A stretch of 64,000 nt of DNA from contig NZ_JACHXS010000006.1 in assembly GCF_014192225.1 (NCBI RefSeq), positions 342,003 to 406,002 of the forward strand, read 5' to 3'. Positions 18,975 to 26,035 of the stretch are shown in pieces. Made by a program: the position numbers and the translations under genes. A model generated the notes under the pieces. That model was not told the origin of the DNA. It ran no database searches and worked only from the letters and a program-made list of their open reading frames with translations. This DNA comes from Pseudoduganella umbonata. GTDB taxonomy: Bacteria; Pseudomonadota; Gammaproteobacteria; Burkholderiales; Burkholderiaceae_D. Positions within the stretch are counted from its first letter, which is position 1. Each line of letters opens with the position of its first letter.

Positions 18975-19061
18975 GGTGTCGGACACCGGTTTTCGGTACT
19001 TTGCCGACGCTCATCACACGCCAAACCGGTGTCGGACACCAAGATACCGGTGTCCGACACC
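18975..19061. repeat. Cluster of three GGTGTCSGACACC palindromes
   Basis: Copies lie at 18975-18987 and 19028-19040 (both GGTGTCGGACACC) and at 19049-19061 as the reverse complement. The first is followed by CGGTTTTCGG exactly as at 855-877. The cluster fills the gap between the hypothetical gene and the convergent reductase gene. Confidence 0.75.
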
Positions 19062-19147
19062 GGTGCGCTATTGCCGCTGACTGCATCGGGCATCGCTAAC
19101 TGAACAGCATCAGGCCCGGCCCCATTTTTTAGAGCCCCGGTGGCCGG

Positions 19148-20248
19148 TCAGGCCTGCATCGCGTAACGTTCCAGCCAGTGCGCATACGGCGCCGGCAGCA
19201 CCCACGACGGGCGATCCAGTCCAAGGTCCTTCGCCGCCCGGTACGGATAGTGCGGGTCGGCCAGCAGCGCGCGGCCCACCATCACCAGGTCCATCTGGCC
19301 GTCCGCGATGACGCGGTTGGCGTTGGCCGGCGCGTCGATGCCCCACGATGCGGCAACCGGCAGGCCGGCTTCGCGGCGCACGCGTTCGGCGATCGGGGCC
19401 AGGAAGGCCGGGCCCCACGGAATCGCCGTTTTCGGGATCGTGAAGCCGACCGACACGTTCAGCAGGTCGAGGCCGCCGGCGCGCATCTTCTGCACCAGGG
19501 CGATCGATTCGAGCAGGGTTTCCTCGTCGCGGCCGTCGTATTCCAGGACGCCGAAACGGGCCGTCAGCGGCAGGTTTTCCGGCCACACTTCGCGCACGGC
19601 GGCCAGCGTCTCGAGCAGGAAGCGGCCGCGGTTCTCCGCACTGCCACCGTAGATGTCGTCGCGCTGGTTCGAGTGGGCCGAGAAGAAGGTCTGCGCCAGG
19701 TAGCCATGGGCAAAATGCAGCTCGAGCCACTGGAAGCCGGCGTCGCGGGCACGGCGCGCGGCCTGCACGAAGTCGGCTTTCACGCGCTCGATGTCGGCAA
19801 GCGTCATCGCCTGCGGCACTTTCGGCAGGTTGGCGCCGAAGGCGATCGCGGACGGCGCGATCGTCTGCCAGCCGCGCGAATCGTCCTCGGCGATGTGGTC
19901 GTCGCCTTCCCATGGGCGGTTGGCGCTGGCCTTGCGGCCGGCGTGGGCGATCTGGATGCCCGGCACGGCGCCGCCGGCCTTGATCGCCGCGGCGATGCGC
20001 GCCATGCCTTCGGCCTGGCCGTCTTCCCACAGGCCCGTGCAGCCCGGCGTGATGCGGCCTTCCGGCGACACTGCCGTGGCCTCGACGATCACCAGGCCTG
20101 CGCCGCCGCGCGCGATGCTCGTGTAATGGGCCAGGTGCCAGTCGTTGGTATAGCCGTCGACGGCGCTGTACTGGCACATCGGCGGGACCGCGATGCGGTT
20201 GCGCAGCGTGACGTCTTTCAGGGTGAATTCGGTGAAGAGTGCGGACAT
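19148..20248 (-). CDS. Old yellow enzyme family NADH:flavin oxidoreductase (YqjM/NamA-like)
   Basis: A 366-residue cytoplasmic FMN-dependent ene-reductase. Cys25 in VPPMCQYSA is the redox-tuning cysteine of the YqjM-like class. His178 and His181 in ELHFAHGYL are the substrate-binding pair, and AHAGRKAS and WGIDAPANANRVIADGQ form flavin-site blocks. Family members reduce activated C=C bonds of enals, enones or quinones with NAD(P)H. The gene is divergent from a LysR regulator 91 bases away, the usual arrangement when the regulator controls the reductase. Confidence 0.92.
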   Translation of the reverse strand: MSALFTEFTLKDVTLRNRIAVPPMCQYSAVDGYTNDWHLAHYTSIARGGAGLVIVEATAVSPEGRITPGCTGLWEDGQAEGMARIAAAIKAGGAVPGIQIAHAGRKASANRPWEGDDHIAEDDSRGWQTIAPSAIAFGANLPKVPQAMTLADIERVKADFVQAARRARDAGFQWLELHFAHGYLAQTFFSAHSNQRDDIYGGSAENRGRFLLETLAAVREVWPENLPLTARFGVLEYDGRDEETLLESIALVQKMRAGGLDLLNVSVGFTIPKTAIPWGPAFLAPIAERVRREAGLPVAASWGIDAPANANRVIADGQMDLVMVGRALLADPHYPYRAAKDLGLDRPSWVLPAPYAHWLERYAMQA

Positions 20249-20339
20249 GTGTGTTCAGTTAAATAAAGAGGAAGCACTTTAAGCGCCCGCCGGCATCATG
20301 TAAACTGATGGCACCTTATCTCTCCTATTAGAATTCATT

Positions 20340-21224
20340 ATGCATCCGCCCCAATGGCTGCAATCGTTCACCGCGCTGGCCCATACCGGCAGCTTTACCC
20401 GCGCCGCGGAACGGCTGGGGCTCACGCAGGCCGCCGTCAGCCAGCACGTGCGCGCGCTGGAAGACCGGCTTGGCCCCTTGCTGCTGCGCCGCCCGCGCGC
20501 CATCGAGCTGACGCCGGCCGGCACCGCGCTGCTGCAGTACTGCGCCGAAATCGAGGAAGCCGACCGGCGCCTGGCCGTGCGCATCGCCGACGAGGAAGCC
20601 TGCTGCGGCGACGTCGGCCTGGTCACGCCCGGCAGCCTGGGCCTGTTCCTGTATCCGCTGCTGCTGGACTTCCAGCTGGCCCACCCCGGCCTGGCGATCC
20701 GCCACCGCTTCGCGCCGGACCGCGAAACCCTGGCCCAGGTGCTGGACAAACGCTACGACCTGGGCATCGTCGCGCTGAAGCCGGACGACGCGCGGCTGGC
20801 CGCCATACCCTTTGCCGAAGAAGCGCTGGAGCTGGTGGTGCCGGCCGCCACCGAGGTGCGCGGCTGGCAGGACCTGCACGCGCTGGGCTTCATCGACCAC
20901 CCGGAAGGCCATGCGATGGCCACCCGCCTGCTGAGCCGGGCCTTCCCCGGCAATCCCGGCATCGCCACGGTGCCGGCGCGCGGCTTTTCCAACCAGGTCG
21001 GCCTGCTGGTGGAGCCCGTCGCGCGCGGGCTGGGTTTCACCGTCATCCCCACCCATGCGCGGCGCGCGTTCGCGCGGCAGGAGGCGATCCGCGTCATCGA
21101 CATGGCCGCGCCGGTCGTCGATACGCTGTGGCTGATCCACCGCGCCGAATGGCCGCTGCCGGCGCGCGCCCGGCGCGTGGCCGACTACCTGCAGGAACAC
21201 ATTCCAATGAGGAGCATCCGATGA
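20340..21224 (+). CDS. LysR-family transcriptional regulator
   Basis: A 294-residue regulator. The N-terminal winged helix shows FTALAHTGSFTRAAERLGLTQAAVSQHVRALEDRLG at residues about 9-45 with the usual spacing, and the effector-binding domain follows from about residue 90. It is divergent from the OYE reductase, so that gene is its probable target. Its TGA overlaps the ATG of the next gene, so regulator and phosphatase are translationally coupled. Confidence 0.9.
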   Translation: MHPPQWLQSFTALAHTGSFTRAAERLGLTQAAVSQHVRALEDRLGPLLLRRPRAIELTPAGTALLQYCAEIEEADRRLAVRIADEEACCGDVGLVTPGSLGLFLYPLLLDFQLAHPGLAIRHRFAPDRETLAQVLDKRYDLGIVALKPDDARLAAIPFAEEALELVVPAATEVRGWQDLHALGFIDHPEGHAMATRLLSRAFPGNPGIATVPARGFSNQVGLLVEPVARGLGFTVIPTHARRAFARQEAIRVIDMAAPVVDTLWLIHRAEWPLPARARRVADYLQEHIPMRSIR

Positions 21225-21991
21225 ACGATTACCTGGACTTCGTCCGCCAGCTGGCCGATGCCGCCGCCGCCGCGGCCATGCCGCACTTTCGCACCCGCCT
21301 CGACGTGGAAAACAAGGAGCAGGGCGCCTACGATCCCGTCACCATCGCCGACCGCTCCGCCGAGCGGGCGATGCGCGAGCTGATCCGCGCGCGCTACCCG
21401 GAGCACGGCATCGTCGGCGAGGAGGAGGGCATCCACCAGGGCAGCAGCCCGTACCACTGGGTGCTCGATCCGGTCGACGGCACGCGCGCCTTCATCTGCG
21501 GCCTGCCGCTGTGGGGCACGCTGATCGCGCTGAACGACGGCACCCGGCCGGTGGTCGGCGCGATGAACCAGCCGTTTACGCGCGAGTTCTACGCGGGCAC
21601 GCCGGATGGCGCGTGGCTGAACGGCGAGCCGCTGCGCACGCGCCCCTGCGCCAGCCTGGCCTCGGCCCGCGTGATGACGACGGCGCCGGAGATCCTGCGC
21701 GTTCCCGCCCAGCGCGCCGCGTGGGACGCGCTGGCCGCCGAAGCCCAGCTGGTGCGCTTCGGCGCCGACTGCTATGCGTACTGCATGCTGGCCGCCGGGC
21801 ACATCGACGCCGTCGTCGAGGCGGGACTGAAGCCGTTCGACATCCAGGCGCTGATTCCGATCATCGAGGGCGCGGGCGGGGTCGTCACGTCATGGGATGG
21901 CGGCGATGCCCAGCAAGGCGGCACGGTGCTGGCTTGCGGCGACCGGGCGCTGCATGCGCAACTGGTGGAGCGGCTGCGCCATGCGGCCTGA
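21221..21991 (+). CDS. hisN: Inositol-monophosphatase-type histidinol phosphatase
   Basis: A 256-residue Mg-dependent phosphatase. GEEEG (residues 66-70) and LDPVDGT (Asp83, Asp86) are the metal-binding motifs of the IMPase fold. KPFDIQALIPIIEGAGG near the C-terminus is the form seen in HisN-type histidinol-phosphate phosphatases rather than in SuhB. It would make histidinol in histidine synthesis, although a related sugar or nucleotide phosphatase is possible. The start overlaps the upstream LysR stop (ATGA) and has GAGGAGC before it. Confidence 0.8.
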   Translation: MNDYLDFVRQLADAAAAAAMPHFRTRLDVENKEQGAYDPVTIADRSAERAMRELIRARYPEHGIVGEEEGIHQGSSPYHWVLDPVDGTRAFICGLPLWGTLIALNDGTRPVVGAMNQPFTREFYAGTPDGAWLNGEPLRTRPCASLASARVMTTAPEILRVPAQRAAWDALAAEAQLVRFGADCYAYCMLAAGHIDAVVEAGLKPFDIQALIPIIEGAGGVVTSWDGGDAQQGGTVLACGDRALHAQLVERLRHAA

Positions 21992-22139
21992 AGAAGATGC
22001 CGGTAACGGGATGCCAGCCATGCGGCATGGCTTTTACATCGCAATGAACGAAGTGCGACAAAGTTAAGAATAAATTAACTGTGTTTATGCGGCGTGGCAA
22101 AATGTGCGCTCCTCCATATCCAGAAAGGGAGCATGCATC

Positions 22140-22715
22140 GTGAACAAAAAAATGCTGTTGGCCGGCCTTGTGGGTACGCTGTTCGCAACGAGTGCGTCTG
22201 CGGAAACTTTTTATTTCGCCTATCAGGGATTGCTCAACAAGGATACCGGCGTCTTTAATCCGATCGCACAGATCAACGGTTTCTTTGTCGCCAGCGATCT
22301 GAATCAGGATGGATCGTTTTCAAAGAATGAACTTGATTACTTCAATGTAGGTTTCACGCCTGAAGGCGGCAGCGGCTGGGGCGTTGGCAATTCTTGCGGC
22401 AGCGCCCCGTATGAGAACTGGTGCCTTGATGACTTTTCATATTCGAATTCGAATGGTTTGAGACTCGAGGCATCGGTGTCGATCTCCGTCGAGGACCATG
22501 GCTGGGGCGCCTCGATCGATACCGGCAAATCGTATAACCATTATTCGCACGGCGAAGGACGCCCCTATGTGGACGTTACCTATCTGTGGACGCCGGAAAC
22601 CACCTTCCAGGTCGGCCTGACGCCGATTCCCGCGCCGATTCCGGAACCGGCCACCTGGGCAATGCTGGGCGTTGGCCTGTCGGGCCTGATGCTGGCAGGG
22701 CGCCGGCGCCGCTGA
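22140..22715 (+). CDS. PEP-CTERM protein with single EF-hand loop, copy 1
   Basis: A 191-residue exported protein. I choose the GTG start because AAAGGGAG lies 8 bases upstream and a clean signal peptide follows (NKKMLLAGLVGTLFATSASA); an upstream in-frame ATG at 22104 lacks these. The mature part starts ETFYFAYQG and holds a canonical 12-residue EF-hand loop, DLNQDGSFSKNE (residues 53-64). The C-terminus is a PEP-CTERM signal (PEPATWAML, hydrophobic helix, RRRR), which is cut by exosortase for surface or biofilm display. It is more AT-rich than its surroundings. A paralogue follows 222 bases later. Confidence 0.87.
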   Translation: MNKKMLLAGLVGTLFATSASAETFYFAYQGLLNKDTGVFNPIAQINGFFVASDLNQDGSFSKNELDYFNVGFTPEGGSGWGVGNSCGSAPYENWCLDDFSYSNSNGLRLEASVSISVEDHGWGASIDTGKSYNHYSHGEGRPYVDVTYLWTPETTFQVGLTPIPAPIPEPATWAMLGVGLSGLMLAGRRRR

Positions 22716-22937
22716 CATCGCTGTGACCGGATCCGCGGGTGCCGATCGCGCGCGCTGGCGCATCGACACGCCACGAATTGCCATGAACAGTGCTTTTGGG
22801 TATTTAAGCCGGGTAATAATAATTTCCCGCTAAGTTGGTTTCAAATCGGGAGAAACTGCGTTCACCAGGACATTGCAAGCGCCGGTCACCGTTAAGGGCG
22901 AGAATCGTCTATTGTTAATTCGATAATGGAGTTATTC

Positions 22938-23462
22938 GTGAAAAAAGCTGCTGTCGCCGGTATTCTCGGCCTGTTCGCCATGGCAAGCGCCTCGGCCGAT
23001 ACCCTGTACTTTGCGTACAAGGGATTTTATGACGACGAATACAATGTCTACCGGCCGAACGCCAACCTGACCGGATCGTTCACCGCCAACGACCTGAATG
23101 CGGACGGTATCTATTCGAAGGATGAACTTGTTTCGCTGAGTTTCGGCAGGCTGGATACGACCAATACCTGCTGGCAGGCAGGCCCCGTCACCGAATGCCT
23201 GTATGTTTTTTCTTACTCGGCCGAGCAGGGACTGACCGTCGACGCGACCTATGTCGTGTCGGACGAACATTCAGCCACAAGTACTATAGTAAGCACCGGC
23301 GATTATTATAATCACTATGGCAGCAGCTCGAGAACGCTTTATTCCTGGACGCCGGAAACCCAGTTCTGGGTCAGCACCAGCCCGATTCCGGAACCGGCCA
23401 CCTGGGCGATGCTGGGCGTCGGCCTGTCGGGCCTGATGCTGGCGCGCCGCCGCCGCGGCTGA
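22938..23462 (+). CDS. PEP-CTERM protein with single EF-hand loop, copy 2
   Basis: A 174-residue paralogue of the preceding gene. GTG at 22938 is preferred over ATG at 22926 because GGAG lies 6 bases before it and the upstream paralogue also starts with GTG and KK. The order is the same: signal peptide, DTLYFAYKGF, EF-hand loop DLNADGIYSKDE (residues 52-63), a Tyr/Ser-rich region, YSWTPETQFWV, then the PEP-CTERM signal with an Arg-rich end. Exosortase genes are not in the window. The ligand is likely calcium; the function is unknown. Confidence 0.85.
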   Translation: MKKAAVAGILGLFAMASASADTLYFAYKGFYDDEYNVYRPNANLTGSFTANDLNADGIYSKDELVSLSFGRLDTTNTCWQAGPVTECLYVFSYSAEQGLTVDATYVVSDEHSATSTIVSTGDYYNHYGSSSRTLYSWTPETQFWVSTSPIPEPATWAMLGVGLSGLMLARRRRG

Positions 23463-23568
23463 TCGCGCCGGTTGCACGCTGCGCCGCGCGGCAGCGTGCA
23501 GTTCCGCTGTTTTCGCGCCATTGTTCCGTCGTATTTTGAAAACGTTGTCAAGAATCGCAATGCAGTCC

Positions 23569-23585
23569 GGTGAATTTCATAATTG
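23569..23585 (+). promoter_or_regulatory. Candidate XylR-type operator upstream of the regulator gene
   Basis: GGTGAATTTCATAATTG lies about 100 bases before the regulator start and matches 16 of 17 bases at 25951-25967, ahead of the GH74 gene. A 17-mer shared only by these two promoters suggests the regulator's own binding site and autoregulation. Confidence 0.55.
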
Positions 23586-23686
23586 CCGGCCGCTCCCGCC
23601 GTGAGCAGAATTGCCACACGATCGCCCGTTGCGCCCTCTCAACTATTACAATGGCGCCCACAACGGAGCATGGGGAGACAAACCAA

Positions 23687-24883
23687 ATGCTGAGAACGCA
23701 TCGCATCGCGCTGCTTTTCAACGCCAACAAGATTTTCGACCGCGAAGTCATCACCGGCATCGCCGGCTACCTGGCCAGCACCCGCACCGCGTGGGACCTG
23801 TTCCTGGAAGAGGATTTCCGGCTGCGCCTGACCGGCATCGACGGCTGGCAGGGCGACGGCATCATCGCCGACTTCGACGATCCGCGGGTTGCCAGCGCGC
23901 TCGCGTCCACCCGCGTGCCGCTGGTGGCGGTCGGCGGGTCGTACGAGAACGCCGCCGACTATCCGGCCGGCGTGCCGTATGTCGCCACCGACAATTTCAA
24001 GCTGATCAAGCTGGCCTACGATCACCTGATCGAGGCGGGCCTGCGCAACATCGCCTGTTTCAGCCTGCCCGAGGCGCAGGAAAACCGCTGGGCGCAGGAG
24101 CGCGAGAAAGCCTATTGCAAGCTGCTGCTGCGCGACAAGCTGCAGCCCGAGGTATACCGCGGCCATGCCACCAGCGCGCAGCAGTGGAGCGAGGCCGTCG
24201 AGCAGCAGATCGCCTGGCTGCACAGCCTGCCCAAGCCGGTCGGCATCATCGCCGTGACGGATGCGCGGGCGCGCCAGCTGATGCAGGCGTGCGCGCTGGC
24301 CGGCATCGAAGTGCCCGAGCAGGTGGCCGTGATCGGCATCGACAACGATCCGCTGGCGCGCATGCTGACGCGCATCCCGATGAGTTCCGTGATCCAGGGC
24401 GCGCAGGAAATGGGCCGCACCGCCGCGCACTTCCTGGACCAGATGCTGCACGGTGTGCGCCTGGCCGATACGCGCATCCTGGTGCCGCCGTCCGGCATCA
24501 ACGTGCTGGCATCCAGCAAGCACGAGGCGGGCAAGCATCCGCACGTGATGCGCGCGCGCCACTTCATCCGGCAGTACGCCTGCCAGGGCATCAAGACCGA
24601 CCAGGTGGCCGAATATGTCGGCATCTCGCGCTCGTCGCTGGAGGCGCACTTCCGCGCGGAACTGGGCCGCAGCGTGCACGACGAGATCCTGCGCCTGCGG
24701 CTGGAAGCGGCCACCGGCTACCTGGCGCGCGGCACCTGCAACCTGGCCGACGTGGCGGTGCGCTGCGGCTTCACGTCCAGCCAGTACATGCATTCGGTGT
24801 TCAAGCGCGAACTCGGCTGCACGCCGCGCGCCTGGCAGGAACGCCAGCGCAGCGCCGAAGCGGCCAGCGACGTGCCGGGATGA
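23687..24883 (+). CDS. XylR-type regulator (periplasmic-binding-like sensor plus AraC HTH)
   Basis: A 398-residue regulator close in length and layout to E. coli XylR. ATG at 23687 follows GGGGAG and begins MLRTHRIALLFNANKIFDRE. Residues about 8-280 form a LacI/ribose-binding-type sensor (FDREVITGIAGYLAS, VPYVATDNFKLIKLAYDHL, VAVIGIDNDPLARMLT). Residues about 295-390 hold the two AraC helix-turn-helix motifs (VAEYVGISRSSLEAHFRAELG, then ADVAVRCGFTSSQYMHSVFKRELG). It heads the xyloglucan locus and overlaps galM. Xylose or a xyloglucan-derived sugar is the likely effector by analogy. Confidence 0.9.
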   Translation: MLRTHRIALLFNANKIFDREVITGIAGYLASTRTAWDLFLEEDFRLRLTGIDGWQGDGIIADFDDPRVASALASTRVPLVAVGGSYENAADYPAGVPYVATDNFKLIKLAYDHLIEAGLRNIACFSLPEAQENRWAQEREKAYCKLLLRDKLQPEVYRGHATSAQQWSEAVEQQIAWLHSLPKPVGIIAVTDARARQLMQACALAGIEVPEQVAVIGIDNDPLARMLTRIPMSSVIQGAQEMGRTAAHFLDQMLHGVRLADTRILVPPSGINVLASSKHEAGKHPHVMRARHFIRQYACQGIKTDQVAEYVGISRSSLEAHFRAELGRSVHDEILRLRLEAATGYLARGTCNLADVAVRCGFTSSQYMHSVFKRELGCTPRAWQERQRSAEAASDVPG

Positions 24884-25932
24884 TCATCATGCCACCCATC
24901 GCCGCATCCGCCGCCAGGGCCCAGCAGTTCACGCTGACCAACGCCTGGGGCATGCGCGTGACGATCAGCGAGCGCGGCGCGGCCCTGGTCTCGTGGATGG
25001 CGCCGGACCGCTACGGGCGCATGGCCGACGTCCTGCTCGGCTATCCGGACCACGAGCAGCTGCGCCTGAACGGCAAGCTCCACTACGCCTGGTTCGGCGC
25101 CATCATCGGCCGCTGGGCCAACCGCATCGCCCACGGCCGCTTCACGCTCGACGGCAGGGTGGTGCAGGCCGATGTCAACGACCGCGGCAACCACCTGCAC
25201 GGCGGCGACACGGGCTTCCACGCCGCGCACTGGGACGGCGAGCTGGCGCACGGCGGCCTGGCGCTGTCGTACGTATCGCCGGACGGGCATGGCGGTTTTC
25301 CCGGCACGCTGGCCGTGCAGGTGTTCTACCAGCTCGACGACGACGGCAGCCTGTCGATCGAGTACCAGGCCACCTGCGATGCGCCGACCCCGGTCAACCT
25401 CACGTCGCACCCTTGCTTCAACCTGAACGGCGGCAGCGCCGACGTGGGCGATCACATGCTGCGCATCGATGCCGATTACTATCTCGCCACCGACGACGTG
25501 GGCATCCCGATCGCGCGCGCCGAGGTGGCCGGCACGCCGTTCGACTTCCGGCAGCCGGCCGCGATCGGCCCGCGCATGCGCTGGCCGGATCCGCAGATCC
25601 GCGCGATCGGCGGCTTCGATCACTGCTATTGCCTGCCGTCCGACCCGCGCGAGCCGGGCCGGCTGCGCAAGGTCGCGCAGGTGTTCGATCCCGGCTCCGG
25701 GCGCCAGCTCGACGTGTCCACCACCGAGGCAGGGCTGCAGTTCTACAGCGGGAACGGCCTGACGGGCATCCGCGGCCGCCATGGTGTGACTTATTCGCGA
25801 CACGACGGCTTCTGCCTGGAGGCGGGCGCGTATCCCGACCAGCTCAACGGCAAAGGCGCGGCGGCCGCCATTCTGCGGCCCGGCCAGGTGTATCGGCAGA
25901 CCACCGTCTACAAGGTGTCGCTGCAGGCGTGA
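24880..25932 (+). CDS. galM: Aldose 1-epimerase
   Basis: A 350-residue mutarotase that interconverts alpha and beta anomers of glucose, galactose or xylose. GRWANRIAHGRF and NHLHGGDTGFH are family blocks, TSHPCFNL carries the catalytic His, and FCLEAGAYPDQLN the catalytic Glu. The ATG overlaps the TGA of the xylR-type gene, implying coupled translation; a second ATG at 24889 is possible. It would help channel sugars freed by the downstream glycosidases. Confidence 0.9.
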   Translation: MIIMPPIAASAARAQQFTLTNAWGMRVTISERGAALVSWMAPDRYGRMADVLLGYPDHEQLRLNGKLHYAWFGAIIGRWANRIAHGRFTLDGRVVQADVNDRGNHLHGGDTGFHAAHWDGELAHGGLALSYVSPDGHGGFPGTLAVQVFYQLDDDGSLSIEYQATCDAPTPVNLTSHPCFNLNGGSADVGDHMLRIDADYYLATDDVGIPIARAEVAGTPFDFRQPAAIGPRMRWPDPQIRAIGGFDHCYCLPSDPREPGRLRKVAQVFDPGSGRQLDVSTTEAGLQFYSGNGLTGIRGRHGVTYSRHDGFCLEAGAYPDQLNGKGAAAAILRPGQVYRQTTVYKVSLQA

Positions 25933-25950
25933 AATATCGTTCGTGCAACT

Positions 25951-25967
25951 GGTGAATTTCGTAATTG
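25951..25967 (+). promoter_or_regulatory. Candidate XylR-type operator upstream of xyloglucan operon
   Basis: GGTGAATTTCGTAATTG differs by one base from the site before the regulator gene. It lies about 70 bases before the GH74 start. A TGACAG(6)CTGTCA inverted repeat follows at 25997-26014. Confidence 0.55.
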
Positions 25968-26035
25968 ATGCGTGTTACCGTCCACGTCCAGAATGCTGAC
26001 AGTACCTGCTGTCAAAACCATAACGACGAGACACC

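Noticed and set aside
22292..23125. Dockerin or cellulosome interpretation of the DxNxDG motifs
   Set aside because: Each protein has a single loop without the duplicated dockerin helix, and both end in an exosortase signal.
23687..24883. Plain LacI repressor assignment for the regulator upstream of galM
   Set aside because: The sensor domain is LacI-like, but the DNA-binding part is a C-terminal AraC double helix-turn-helix and there is no N-terminal LacI HTH.
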